In this document: one piece after another, positions 52,534-61,340 of the stretch | Layout: every line of letters begins with the position of its first letter | Numbering within the stretch: the stretch's first letter is position 1 | Assembly: GCA_031396205.1 (NCBI GenBank) | Contig: JANNKH010000015.1 | Span: 62,001 to 126,000, forward strand | Direction: 5' to 3' | DNA from: CAISIP01 sp031396205 | Lineage (GTDB): Bacteria; Pseudomonadota; Gammaproteobacteria; Burkholderiales; Burkholderiaceae_C | Length of the DNA stretch: 64,000 bases | Program-made: the position numbers and the translations under genes | The notes under the pieces: model-generated | The model's database searches: none | Seen by the model: the letters and a program-made list of their open reading frames with translations, nothing else | Told to the model about the DNA's origin: nothing

Positions 52534-53970
52534 ATGTACAGCGACATTGCGCTGCCACCGGGTTACCAGCTGCAGGAGTACCGGATCGAGTCCACGCTGG
52601 GAGTGGGGGGTTTCGGCCTGACCTATCTGGCGACCGATTCCAACTTGAACATGCAGGTGGCGATCAAGGAGTATTTGCCGGCGGAGCTCGCGTTGCGCGG
52701 CGAAGACCAGTCGATCCGCTCCAAGTCGAACCACACGCTGGAGAAATTCACCTGGGGTCGCAACCGCTTTCTCGATGAATCGCGCACGCTGGCCTCGTTC
52801 CGGCATCCGAACATCGTGCGGGTGATGCGCTTCTTCCAGGCCAACCAGACCGCGTACATGGTGATGGAGTTCGTCGCCGGCCAGCCCCTCAACGAATGGA
52901 TCAAGTCCCGACGCCCGGTGCAGCCGCACGATATCACGGCCATGGCGTTGGCGCTGCTTGGCGGCATCGAGGTGATCCACCAATCCGGCTTCCTGCACCG
53001 CGACATCAAGCCGGGAAACATCTTCCTGCGCCAGGACGGCTCTCCGGTATTGCTCGATTTCGGATCAGCGCGCGCGTCTTCCATGGATACGGAGCGCACT
53101 GCCATCGTGTCCCCGGGTTATGCCCCGCTCGAGCAATACCATACGCACGGCAACCAGGGGCCCTGGAGCGACATTTACGCGCTCGGTGGCGTGCTCTACT
53201 GGATCGTGACCGGTCACAAACCGATGGAGGCAACGGCGCGAGTGCCGCACGACCCGATGCCACGGGCGGTGATCATCGGCGATGGCAACCGCTATCCGCG
53301 GGCCCTGCTGGAAGCGATCGACTGGTCGCTTGCTCCGTCCGAGCGCGCGCGACCTCAGTCGGCACAGGCGCTGCGCCTGGCACTTGAAGGCCTGCTTGAC
53401 GGGAGCACGAAGCACAACCACTCGGTATTTGCCGGCCAGACTCAGATGCCCGACACCACGGTGGTGCATGCCCATCCGAGCAGCGCCGTCGTGTTCGATG
53501 CGGCCGTGCTCAAGGGCATCGCCGCGGACCTGGCGGCGCACCTGGGCCCCGTGGCCAGCATCGTCGTCAGATCAGCGGCCAAAAAGGCCGGCACGCTGCA
53601 GCAGTTGGTGGGCCATCTGGCCAATGACATTGCGAACGCCACGGCACGCGCCGATTTCGTCAAAAAACACGCGCCAAGCACCGATCACTCCGGGCCGCCG
53701 TCGGCGGATCGCAGCCGCCCGACGCGCACCGACACGCTGCCCTCCGGGCTGTATCCGCCGCAGCCGGCATTTGATGCCGCCCTGCTCGCTCGCGCCGAGG
53801 CAGAGCTGGCACAACATATCGGGGCCGTGGCCAAGGCGATCGTGCGCCGTGCCGCGGCCAAGGCCCGCACCGATCACGAGTTGTACACCCTGCTTGCCAA
53901 CGAGATCGACGACGCTGCGGGTCGAAAGTCGTTTCTCCGACGGGTCATGTCGGTCTCCGGGCGGGTCTGA
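52534..53970 (+). CDS. Hanks-type Ser/Thr protein kinase with tandem C-terminal repeat domain
   Basis: In this 478-residue protein the kinase core has the Gly loop GVGGFG (23-28), Lys45, catalytic D157 in HRDIKPGN and D175 in LLDFGSA. After the kinase come two copies of a domain of about 58 residues (about 321-378 and 413-470) that share FDAA-L, AHLGPVA/QHIGAVA, RSAAKKA/RRAAAKA and LANDI/LANEI, separated by a Pro/Ser/Thr-rich linker. No membrane segment is present. It follows the HAMP sensor by 16 bp and is probably co-transcribed. The repeat domain resembles effector domains seen beside signalling proteins, but its role is unknown. Confidence 0.88.
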   Translation: MYSDIALPPGYQLQEYRIESTLGVGGFGLTYLATDSNLNMQVAIKEYLPAELALRGEDQSIRSKSNHTLEKFTWGRNRFLDESRTLASFRHPNIVRVMRFFQANQTAYMVMEFVAGQPLNEWIKSRRPVQPHDITAMALALLGGIEVIHQSGFLHRDIKPGNIFLRQDGSPVLLDFGSARASSMDTERTAIVSPGYAPLEQYHTHGNQGPWSDIYALGGVLYWIVTGHKPMEATARVPHDPMPRAVIIGDGNRYPRALLEAIDWSLAPSERARPQSAQALRLALEGLLDGSTKHNHSVFAGQTQMPDTTVVHAHPSSAVVFDAAVLKGIAADLAAHLGPVASIVVRSAAKKAGTLQQLVGHLANDIANATARADFVKKHAPSTDHSGPPSADRSRPTRTDTLPSGLYPPQPAFDAALLARAEAELAQHIGAVAKAIVRRAAAKARTDHELYTLLANEIDDAAGRKSFLRRVMSVSGRV

Positions 53971-54222
53971 ACACAGGCGTATTGCCGCCGTTGTGCCCGG
54001 TTGACGCAATAGGTGCCGGGTTCGTGCATTGCTTCACCACCTTCACGGACCAGGAACGGGCCCGGCATGCACGGGCGCAGGACACACAGGACACGCAGGA
54101 ATGGGAACGGCGCGAATGTTTCGGCAGGTTCCAGCGCAGTCCCTGCAGGCTTTTGACCGGGCCGCGGTCGCACGCCGCGATTGGACGTAGACTCCTTGCC
54201 ATTCCTGTTACGCTCCCGTTCC

Positions 54223-55278
54223 ATGTCCGCCATTTCGCCCATCATCAGCGCCCAGCCGCTCGGATTTCGCTGGAACACGATCGATCCATTCCTGTTCTGC
54301 GTGCACCACGACGACCGGTATCCACGCGGAAACGCGGCGCTCGGGCCAGATGCGCCGCTGGACGGTCGCGACATCGGCCAAGATTTCGCAGGCAAGGACG
54401 GCTGGCGCATGTACCACGGCGTGTCCGTGCCGGGATTTCCCGCCCATCCACACCGGGGTTTCGAAACCGTCACGATCGTGCGCGAGGGGCTGATCGACCA
54501 TTCAGACTCGCTGGGTGCGTCCGCCCGGTTTGGTGGCGGCGACGTGCAATGGCTGACGGCCGGGCGCGGCATCGTGCACGCCGAGATGTTTCCGCTGCTG
54601 CAGCGCGAGCGCGCAAACCGGCTGGAGCTGTTCCAGATCTGGCTCAACCTGCCGGCCAGCCACAAGATGGCCGAACCCCATTTCAAGATGTTCTGGTCCG
54701 AGAATGTACCGCGCCACACCCTGCGCGACGCCGCCGGTGGCGCGACCACAGTGTCCTGTATTGCCGGCAACTTGCCAGGCGCGGATGGCATGGCGCCTCC
54801 CACGCCACCGCCTGACTCCTGGGCATCGCAGCCACAGGCCGATGTGGCCATCTGGACGATCGCGATGGCACCAGGTGCGCGCTGGACCTTGCCCGCAGCA
54901 GCCGGTCCCGCGACGCGCCGCTGCCTGTATTTCTTCGAGGGCGCCGGTCTGGCCCTTGGCGGTCAGATGTTGACCGAACAGGCTGGGCTCGAACTGCGCT
55001 GCGACCGCGACATCGAGTTGGTCAACGGGCAGCACAGCGCGCAAATGCTGGTGCTGCAGGGCAAGCCCATCGCCGAACCCGTGGCCCAGTACGGTCCGTT
55101 CGTGATGAACACCCAGGCCGAGATCTACCAGGCCTTCGCCGATTACCGGCAGACCCGCTTCGGCGGCTGGCCCTGGCCTGACGATGCGCCGGTGCATGGC
55201 AAGGAGCCAAGGCGTTTTGCCACCCATCCCGACGGCAGCTGCGAACAGTTGCGCGTTCAATCCACCGCCCTGGAGTAA
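54223..55278 (+). CDS. Pirin-family cupin protein
   Basis: This 351-residue bicupin of the pirin family has the metal-binding motif HPHRGFETV in the N-terminal cupin and HAEMF further on. Pirins bind iron and some act as quercetinases; the biological role is unclear. ATG 54223 gives MSAISPIISAQPLG; the upstream sequence is Ser/Leu-rich and not typical. A monooxygenase-like gene follows 6 bp later. Confidence 0.9.
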   Translation: MSAISPIISAQPLGFRWNTIDPFLFCVHHDDRYPRGNAALGPDAPLDGRDIGQDFAGKDGWRMYHGVSVPGFPAHPHRGFETVTIVREGLIDHSDSLGASARFGGGDVQWLTAGRGIVHAEMFPLLQRERANRLELFQIWLNLPASHKMAEPHFKMFWSENVPRHTLRDAAGGATTVSCIAGNLPGADGMAPPTPPPDSWASQPQADVAIWTIAMAPGARWTLPAAAGPATRRCLYFFEGAGLALGGQMLTEQAGLELRCDRDIELVNGQHSAQMLVLQGKPIAEPVAQYGPFVMNTQAEIYQAFADYRQTRFGGWPWPDDAPVHGKEPRRFATHPDGSCEQLRVQSTALE

Positions 55279-55284
55279 CACTGC

Positions 55285-55587
55285 ATGATTCTGGAAGTTG
55301 CTGACATCCGCATCCACTCCGGCCAGAACGCCGCGTTCGAAGAAGCCATCGAACGCGGTCTGAAGACCGTCATCAGCCAGGCCAAGGGCTTTGCTGGTTT
55401 CACGGTTAACCGCGGCATCGAGAGCCCTCAGCGCTACATCCTGCAGATATTCTGGGATACGCTGCAAGACCATACCGTGGGCTTTCGCGAATCTGAACTT
55501 TTCACCCGATGGCGTGCCATCGTCGGCCCGTTTTTCGCCGGCCCACCGAGCGTGGAACATTTCGAGCTGGTAACCCGGTCTGATTGA
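55285..55587 (+). CDS. Antibiotic biosynthesis monooxygenase (ABM)-like small protein
   Basis: This 100-residue alpha-beta protein of the ABM/YgiN-like fold starts MILEVADIRIHSGQNAAFEEA and contains FAGFTVNRGIESPQRYILQIFW. Such proteins act as small cofactor-free monooxygenases or heme-degrading-like enzymes. It is six bases after pirin and thus probably co-expressed. Substrate unknown. Confidence 0.82.
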   Translation: MILEVADIRIHSGQNAAFEEAIERGLKTVISQAKGFAGFTVNRGIESPQRYILQIFWDTLQDHTVGFRESELFTRWRAIVGPFFAGPPSVEHFELVTRSD

Positions 55588-55662
55588 TCTTTTGTCCGTT
55601 CCGTCGACCTCCCGCATCTGACGCACCGCGCGTCGGACCCGACCATCCTTTGCGAGCATCCC

Positions 55663-56358
55663 ATGGCATTTGTTTTTCCCCCGGCAGCGCCGGTCAGCGT
55701 TCCCGTCATCGGCCAGCTGGGTCAGTTTCCGGTGCACCGCATCTATTGTGTCGGCCGCAACTATGTGGAGCACGCCAAGGAAATGGGCTTCACCGGGCGC
55801 GAGCCACCGTTCTTTTTCCTCAAGCCCGCCGATGCGCTGATCGTGGCCGCGCCGCAAGAGAGCGCTGTCATGCCCTATCCCAGCCTGACCAAAGACCTGC
55901 ACCATGAAATCGAACTGGTGGTGGCCATTGGCAAGGGCGGCAGCAACATCCAGGCGGCAGATGCCCACAAGCACATTTTCGGGTATGCCGTTGGGCTGGA
56001 CATGACCCGGCGCGACCTGCAAGGCGAGATGAAAAAGCAGGGCCGCCCCTGGTGTATCGGCAAGGCGTTCGACCATTCGGCGCCGATCGGGCCGATCACG
56101 CCGGCAGACCAGGCCGGTGACCTGACACAGGCGGGCATCCAGTTGCAGGTCAATGGCCAACCGCGCCAGGCCAGCAGCATCGCCAAGCTGATCTGGAACA
56201 TCGGTGAAATCATCGAACACCTGTCGGCGGCGTGGGCACTGCAACCCGGGGATCTGATCTACACCGGCACGCCAGAAGGTGTGGCAGCGGTCGTGTCCGG
56301 CGATACCCTGGTGGGCAACATCGACGGGCTGCAGGGCATCTCGGTCAGGATCTCCTAG
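55663..56358 (+). CDS. Fumarylacetoacetate hydrolase-family protein
   Basis: This 231-residue FAH-family protein has the signature YCVGRNYVEHAKEMG, HHEIELVVAIGKG with the metal-binding Glu pair, and YTGTPEGVAAV. The family includes acylpyruvases and oxaloacetate decarboxylases. It follows the ABM-like gene by 75 bp. The exact reaction cannot be told. Confidence 0.92.
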   Translation: MAFVFPPAAPVSVPVIGQLGQFPVHRIYCVGRNYVEHAKEMGFTGREPPFFFLKPADALIVAAPQESAVMPYPSLTKDLHHEIELVVAIGKGGSNIQAADAHKHIFGYAVGLDMTRRDLQGEMKKQGRPWCIGKAFDHSAPIGPITPADQAGDLTQAGIQLQVNGQPRQASSIAKLIWNIGEIIEHLSAAWALQPGDLIYTGTPEGVAAVVSGDTLVGNIDGLQGISVRIS

Positions 56359-56464
56359 CCACCGCTGCGGGTCGACCCGCACCGGCACATTGCTGGCGCT
56401 GTCCGACAGCCCTGCCCATTGCCGGCAAGCGGCTGTGACTCGACCCCCTAACTACACTTGCCCG

Positions 56465-57010
56465 ATGTTGCATAGCCAGATCAAGTACTGTCGAAACTGC
56501 GGTTCGGCCGTCGACCACCGGGTGCCCGACGACGGCGACACCCGCGAGCGCGCGGTATGCCCCGCATGCGCAACGATCCACTACGAGAACCCGCTCAACG
56601 TTGTCGGCACCGTGCCGCATCTGGGAAACCGTGTGCTGCTGTGCAAGCGCAACATCGAGCCGCGCAAGGGCAAGTGGACGTTGCCGGCCGGCTTCATGGA
56701 ACTCAACGAGACCACATCGCAGGGTGCAGCGCGTGAGACGGTCGAGGAATCCGGCGCTTTGTTCGAGATGGAGGGCCTGTTTTCAGTGTTGAACGTGGCA
56801 CGGGTGGGCCAGGTCCACTTGTTCTACACCGCGCGCCTGCTGGCCGATCATTTCGACCCGGGCCATGAAACCATGGAGGCGCGGCTGTTCACCGAAACCG
56901 AGGTTCCCTGGGACGAAATCGCATTTCGCACCGTCAAGGAAACGCTGGAGCACTATTTCGCCGACCGGCGCAACGGCGCCATGTCGATCCATGTGATCGA
57001 CATCGTGTGA
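56465..57010 (+). CDS. Nudix hydrolase with N-terminal zinc ribbon
   Basis: This 182-residue protein has a four-Cys zinc ribbon (YCRNCGSAV, VCPACATIHYENP) followed by a Nudix fold. The box GFMELNETTSQGAARETVEESGA fits G-x5-E-x7-RE-x2-EE-x-G. It resembles bacterial NudC-like or YfcD-type enzymes that hydrolyse NADH or nucleoside diphosphates linked to another group. ATG 56465 is chosen because it directly precedes the zinc ribbon. It follows the FAH gene by 106 bp. Confidence 0.9.
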   Translation: MLHSQIKYCRNCGSAVDHRVPDDGDTRERAVCPACATIHYENPLNVVGTVPHLGNRVLLCKRNIEPRKGKWTLPAGFMELNETTSQGAARETVEESGALFEMEGLFSVLNVARVGQVHLFYTARLLADHFDPGHETMEARLFTETEVPWDEIAFRTVKETLEHYFADRRNGAMSIHVIDIV

Positions 57011-57111
57011 ACCCGCAGCGCCACGCGATGGCGCGACAAACCCGACCGATCGGTGTATAAGCACTCTGAGGCGTCTGGTATGCAGCGCAGTACGCCGAAC
57101 AGGGGTACGAC

Positions 57112-57291
57112 ATGAAGCAGCAACAGAATTTCTGGGACGTCGACCTGGTCGCTTTGTTCCGGGTCTGGGTCGACGACATGGGCACATTCCTGCTGACGGC
57201 CCTGACCTTCGCCGGTCTGTCGCTGCCAGTGGTCATCCCGACGTTGATCCTGTGGTACCTGTCCTCGATCAACTTCAGCATGGCGCCTTGA
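57112..57291 (+). CDS. Small 59-residue membrane protein
   Basis: ATG 57112, preceded by AGGGG at about 6 nt, opens a 59-codon frame with one or two membrane segments (FLLTALTFAGLSLPVVIPTLILWYL) and an N-terminal amphipathic part with WDVDLVALFRVW. It lies between the Nudix gene and the TauE/SafE-like gene. I recognise no family. It is likely a real small membrane protein because of the good ribosome site and the clean hydrophobic segment. Confidence 0.55.
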   Translation: MKQQQNFWDVDLVALFRVWVDDMGTFLLTALTFAGLSLPVVIPTLILWYLSSINFSMAP

Positions 57292-57328
57292 CGCGATTGA
57301 AGGGCAAGGCGCCGGTTGCCTTGCCCGG

Positions 57329-58009
57329 TCATCCGGCCGTGGTGCACCATGGCGCAGTGTCATGGACCAGGCCCATCCACACCGCCCAGGACGAGCTAGT
57401 TGCCAAGGCCAGTCCCGCCAGCCGCACGCCCCATTGCCCGTTGCCAGCCGATCGCAGGCGCAGCAACAGCCAGGGACCGGCCATCATCGAGGCACTGGTT
57501 CCGGCTGCAAACAAGGCCATCACGATGGCGCCATCCAGCGGCCGCGCGCTCATTGCCGCGACCAGCAGTGCCGAATACAGCAGCCCGCACGGCAACAACG
57601 CCCAGAGGCTGCCAAGCAACAGCGGCGCCGCGCCAAAGCCCGTGCCGACCCAGGCGCGCGAGCGCATCCAGATGGCCTTGCCGGCCAACTCCAGCCACAT
57701 CGGTTGCTGCGCCCGCCACACCAGCACCAGACCGAGCACGATGGCGGCCACATGGAACAGCGTCCATACCGGACGCATCGCCGCCGACTGGGTGGTCAGC
57801 CAGCCGACGCCCTGCATCGAGGCGGCCGCAAGCGCGCCCAACATGGCGTAACCCATGACCCGACCCAACTGAAAGGTCCACATGGCGCGGTTGCCACGGG
57901 GCTGCGCCGCACGCCCGATGCCTGCGCATGCGGCGCCGCACATCGCCACACAATGCGGCCCGCCGACCAGGCCCATCACAAGCGCCGTCAAGGCCAGGGA
58001 GCTCTGCAT
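57329..58009 (-). CDS. TauE/SafE-like membrane protein (cbb3-oxidase locus)
   Basis: This 226-residue protein with about six membrane segments belongs to the TauE/SafE/urease-accessory UreH-like family. The N-terminus has GGPHCVAMCG, a C-x3-C motif that could bind metal. Homologues near cbb3-oxidase genes have been connected with copper delivery to oxidase assembly. It starts 9 bp after the hemN stop and probably is read from the FNR-controlled hemN promoter. The membrane family is clear; the transported species is not. Confidence 0.8.
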   Translation of the reverse strand: MQSSLALTALVMGLVGGPHCVAMCGAACAGIGRAAQPRGNRAMWTFQLGRVMGYAMLGALAAASMQGVGWLTTQSAAMRPVWTLFHVAAIVLGLVLVWRAQQPMWLELAGKAIWMRSRAWVGTGFGAAPLLLGSLWALLPCGLLYSALLVAAMSARPLDGAIVMALFAAGTSASMMAGPWLLLRLRSAGNGQWGVRLAGLALATSSSWAVWMGLVHDTAPWCTTAG

Positions 58010-58018
58010 CTGGCGCGC

Positions 58019-59416
58019 CTAAATGATGCGCGAGAACTGCGCGCGCGTGCGGTCGGTCTGCAGGTAGCGGTCGAACACTATGGCCACTGCGCGGACAAAA
58101 TACCATCCCACCGGTGTCACCTGAATGCCGGCATCGTCGAGCTGGACTAGCCCCTTGCCTTCAAGCCCGCGCAATTGCTCGAGTTCCTGCGCGAAGTAGG
58201 TCTTGAAGTCGATCAGGTAGGCCAGGTCGATCGACTCAAAAAGGCAATCACCCTGACACATCAGCCCCATGATGACGGCCCGGCGGATCAAGTCGTCGCG
58301 GTTCAGCGCGAGCCCGCGCACCACCGGAAACACTCCGCGATCGATGGCGTCACAGTATTCGGGCAGGGTCTTGGCATTCTGGCTGTAGGTCGCACCCAGG
58401 CGACCTATCGACGATACGCCCAGCGCAATCAGGTCATGGTCCGGCAGGGTACTGTAGCCCTGGAAATTGCGGTGCAGTCGGCCCTGCCGCTTGGCCACGG
58501 CCAGCGGATCGTCCGGCAGGGCAAAGTGGTCCATGCCCACATACACATAACCAGCGCCAATCAAGGCTGCCAAGGAGCGCGACAACATGCTGACCTTGGA
58601 TGATGCATCCGGCAATTGCTCCGGATCAATGCGCCGCTGTGGCTTGAAGCGTTCGGGCAAATGGGCATAGGCATACAGGGCGATGCGATCGGGGCGCAGC
58701 AGCACGATCTGCTCCAGCGTCCGGTCGAACGATGCGGGCGACTGCAAAGGCAGGCCATAGATCAGATCGACATTGATCGATCGAAAGCCCCTGTCGCGGG
58801 CCGCAGCCACGAGCGCAAATACATTCTTGGCGGGCTGTATGCGGTGAACGGCCTTTTGCACTGCCGGATCGAAATCCTGCACTCCGAAACTCAACCTGTT
58901 GAAACCCATGTCGGCCAGGGCCTCGAGTCGGTCCGCGTCGACGGTGCGCGGATCGACCTCGATGGCATATTCCCCGTCGCGAGCGAGACTGAAATTGCGC
59001 CGCAGCATGTCCAACAATCCGCGCAGTTCATCGTCGCTCAGGAAGGTGGGTGTGCCCCCGCCCAGATGCAGCTGGGTCACCTTTTGGCGCGTACCCAGGA
59101 CGGCCGTATGCAGCTCCACCTCCCGCTCCAGATACCGCAGGTACGTTGCGGCCCGATCATGGTGGCGGGTGATGATCTTGTTGCAGGCGCAGTAATAGCA
59201 CAGCGACTCGCAAAATGGAATGTGCACGTACAACGACAAGGGCAATGCCAGCGCCGACGCGCCGCGATGGCGCTGGACCAAGGCGCGCGCATACTCCTGC
59301 GCGCTGAAAGCCTCCACAAAGCGATCGGCGGTCGGGTACGATGTGTACCGAGGCCCGGAGATGTCAAACTTGCGAAGCAGTTCAGGCGATACGGGTTCCG
59401 TGGCAGCAATAGGCAT
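58019..59416 (-). CDS. hemN: Oxygen-independent coproporphyrinogen III oxidase HemN
   Basis: HemN is a radical SAM enzyme that makes protoporphyrinogen IX for heme without oxygen. The 465-residue protein has the cluster motif C69-x3-C73-x2-C76-x-C78 in FCESLCYYCAC and GGGTPTFLS (SAM site), with the HemN C-terminal domain. ATG 59416 has GAGAAG upstream. A near-consensus FNR box lies about 50 bp away, so it should be induced under low oxygen, matching the cbb3 genes nearby. Confidence 0.96.
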   Translation of the reverse strand: MPIAATEPVSPELLRKFDISGPRYTSYPTADRFVEAFSAQEYARALVQRHRGASALALPLSLYVHIPFCESLCYYCACNKIITRHHDRAATYLRYLEREVELHTAVLGTRQKVTQLHLGGGTPTFLSDDELRGLLDMLRRNFSLARDGEYAIEVDPRTVDADRLEALADMGFNRLSFGVQDFDPAVQKAVHRIQPAKNVFALVAAARDRGFRSINVDLIYGLPLQSPASFDRTLEQIVLLRPDRIALYAYAHLPERFKPQRRIDPEQLPDASSKVSMLSRSLAALIGAGYVYVGMDHFALPDDPLAVAKRQGRLHRNFQGYSTLPDHDLIALGVSSIGRLGATYSQNAKTLPEYCDAIDRGVFPVVRGLALNRDDLIRRAVIMGLMCQGDCLFESIDLAYLIDFKTYFAQELEQLRGLEGKGLVQLDDAGIQVTPVGWYFVRAVAIVFDRYLQTDRTRAQFSRII

Positions 59417-59467
59417 TTTTCTTCTCGTTGACGACTGCCAATATGCCCCAGACCGCCGGCGGCGAAC

Positions 59468-59481
59468 TTGACCTGCATCAA
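59468..59481. promoter_or_regulatory. FNR box between divergent hemN and fnr
   Basis: The sequence TTGACCTGCATCAA matches the FNR consensus TTGAT-N4-ATCAA at nine of ten positions. It is 52 bp upstream of hemN ATG and 50 bp upstream of fnr ATG, so a bound FNR could activate hemN and tune its own gene. Confidence 0.8.
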
Positions 59482-59530
59482 GTTCCGGGCGACTGTCCAG
59501 CGGCACAATTGATACATGTCAGGAGTCACC

Positions 59531-60307
59531 ATGTCACACAACGCAGCAGCCATTTCCGACTTGAGGTCTGTCACGCCGATCATTCCACTCACCTCCAACT
59601 CCATCCGTGTCGCTTGCTCCAGTTGCAACCTGCGTGAGCTGTGCATGCCGATGGGGCTCAGCAATGAGGAACTGGACCGGGTCGACGATCTGGTTGCCAG
59701 CCGGCGCCGCGTCAAACGCGGAACCAGCCTGTTTTGCAATGGCGACAAGTTCACCAATTTGTATGCCATTCGCACCGGCTTTTTCAAGACCTGCATCACG
59801 TCCGAGGACGGGCGCGATCAGGTCACCGGTTTCCAGATGGCCGGCGAGGTCATGGGACTGGACGGCATCGTCAACGATCGCCACACCTGCGACGCCATTG
59901 CACTGGAGGACGCGGACGTGTGCCTGCTGCCCTTCGATCGCATCGAGGAGTTGTCAGCCGAGATCACCGGTTTGCAACGCCATGTGCACAAGATCATGAG
60001 CCGCGAGATCGTGCGCGAGCATGGCGTCATGCTGCTTTTGGGCAGTATGCGCGCCGAAGAACGCCTGGCCGCCTTCCTGCTCAATCTGGTGCAGCGCCTG
60101 CATGCGCGCGGATTCTCGCAATCCGAACTGGTGCTGCGCATGACGCGCGAGGAAATCGGCAGCTACCTGGGTTTGAAACTGGAAACCGTCAGCCGGACTT
60201 TCTCCAAGTTCGTCGAGGATGGTATCGTCGAGGTCAAACAGCGCCATGTTCGCATCGTCAATGCCAATGCCTTGAAACAACTCGTCAATCCGCAGGTCTG
60301 CAGTTAG
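59531..60307 (+). CDS. fnr: Oxygen-responsive regulator FNR
   Basis: This 258-residue CRP/FNR-family regulator has the three N-terminal cluster cysteines C29-x2-C32-x5-C38 (ACSSCNLRELC), the fourth Cys in RHTCDAIAL (C120) and a helix-turn-helix of the FNR type (MTREEIGSYLGLKLETVSRTFSK). It binds a [4Fe-4S] cluster and activates genes under low oxygen. ATG 59531 follows AGGAG at 8 nt; ATG 59516 in frame is less likely. The FNR box 50 bp upstream suggests autoregulation. Confidence 0.96.
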   Translation: MSHNAAAISDLRSVTPIIPLTSNSIRVACSSCNLRELCMPMGLSNEELDRVDDLVASRRRVKRGTSLFCNGDKFTNLYAIRTGFFKTCITSEDGRDQVTGFQMAGEVMGLDGIVNDRHTCDAIALEDADVCLLPFDRIEELSAEITGLQRHVHKIMSREIVREHGVMLLLGSMRAEERLAAFLLNLVQRLHARGFSQSELVLRMTREEIGSYLGLKLETVSRTFSKFVEDGIVEVKQRHVRIVNANALKQLVNPQVCS

Positions 60308-60379
60308 TCAGGCCTGCCGTGTCGTAGCGGTCGCGAGCCGCTTCTCGATACCGGGGCCAACCGGTTTGCGCCTGCCCGG

Positions 60380-60871
60380 TCATGGAACAATGATGATCTC
60401 ACGCTGCCGGTCGCACTCCGGTGGCTGCCCGTATCCGGCTGCGCGCACGGTCTGGTCGTTTGCAATCTCCACCTGGAACCATTGGCAAAACGGGCTCTCG
60501 TAACGATAGCTCCAGACCTCGCCGCGGGAACGTCCCAGGCTCTTTGCCTCACCGGGACGACCGAGTCGGCGCCGGACCTCCTCTTGCTCCATGCCCGGGC
60601 TGATCTGGTTGAAGTTCGTCTCGGTCAACACCTGCTCGGAGCGCACGGCCCGTCCGGCAGCATCCAGATACACAAACCAGGTTTCCCGGCCATAAGGCCC
60701 TCGCGGAAACTCCAGCCGAGTGCCTGCGGCCATCGGTCGCCGCTGTTCCGGCTGTCCCATCCGGGCCACCAGTTCCTCGGCGGTTTTGCCGGCCATATCG
60801 GCAGGCGGTGCGTAGCTGCTGCACGCGGCGAGCGAAAACAGACAGGTCAGATTCCACGAACGTAAACGCAT
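60380..60871 (-). CDS. Small lipoprotein of unknown function
   Basis: This 163-residue protein has a lipoprotein signal with the lipobox LAAC-S at residue about 17 and a soluble periplasmic part (GMEQEEVRRRLGRP-like segment recalls SmpA/BamE-type repeats). AGGAG precedes ATG 60871 at 8 nt. It lies between fnr and the cbb3 genes. Function is unknown. Confidence 0.78.
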   Translation of the reverse strand: MRLRSWNLTCLFSLAACSSYAPPADMAGKTAEELVARMGQPEQRRPMAAGTRLEFPRGPYGRETWFVYLDAAGRAVRSEQVLTETNFNQISPGMEQEEVRRRLGRPGEAKSLGRSRGEVWSYRYESPFCQWFQVEIANDQTVRAAGYGQPPECDRQREIIIVP

Positions 60872-61043
60872 CGCACGAACTCCTGATCGCCTGGCACAGG
60901 CCACGCGGGTTGGATGGTGTTCGCCAATGCAAGTTCAATGGCGTGAGCCCGCGCAATCCGGCCCGGCACCCCTGTTGCTGCACATACTGTCGGGCGGTCT
61001 TCGTTAGGCGCGCCGCGCAACAGACACCTGCAGTACCGCGCGC

Positions 61044-61307
61044 CTAGCTTTGCTCGCCGTCGCTTGCGGGTCCGTGATTGACCTCGTCCGGCGACATCGC
61101 CAGCAAGGCCGTCAATCCGCAGGCGACCAGTGTGAGACCCCAGAACACAAAGAACGCCAGCGTATAAAGGCCCTGGCGCGACAATTCCAATGGCTGACCG
61201 GCCCAATGCAGATCCTGCGGATCAACCATGGCGAACACCAGCATCTCCAGCAGACCGGCTACCAGGAAGGCCGGCCATACCACCCACATCAAACGCTTGG
61301 TCCACAT
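61044..61307 (-). CDS. Small two-helix membrane protein in the cbb3 cluster
   Basis: This 87-residue protein has two membrane segments (WVVWPAFLVAGLLEMLVFAMV and LYTLAFFVFWGLTLVACGLTALLAM). It lies 33 bp downstream of fixH on the same strand. Similar small proteins occur after ccoH in Burkholderiales cbb3 clusters, a recollection I cannot check. It may be a cbb3 assembly partner. Confidence 0.75.
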   Translation of the reverse strand: MWTKRLMWVVWPAFLVAGLLEMLVFAMVDPQDLHWAGQPLELSRQGLYTLAFFVFWGLTLVACGLTALLAMSPDEVNHGPASDGEQS

Positions 61308-61340
61308 GCTGCCGTCCTGATCTCAATCGTGCGCGCCGGA

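Noticed and set aside
54060..54120. Possible tandem repeat GGACACACAGGACACGCAGGA
   Set aside because: Only two imperfect short units are present, too little for a repeat array.
54502..56388. Minus-strand frame of about 630 codons opposite pirin, ABM and FAH genes
   Set aside because: All three plus-strand genes have clear family motifs; this is a shadow.
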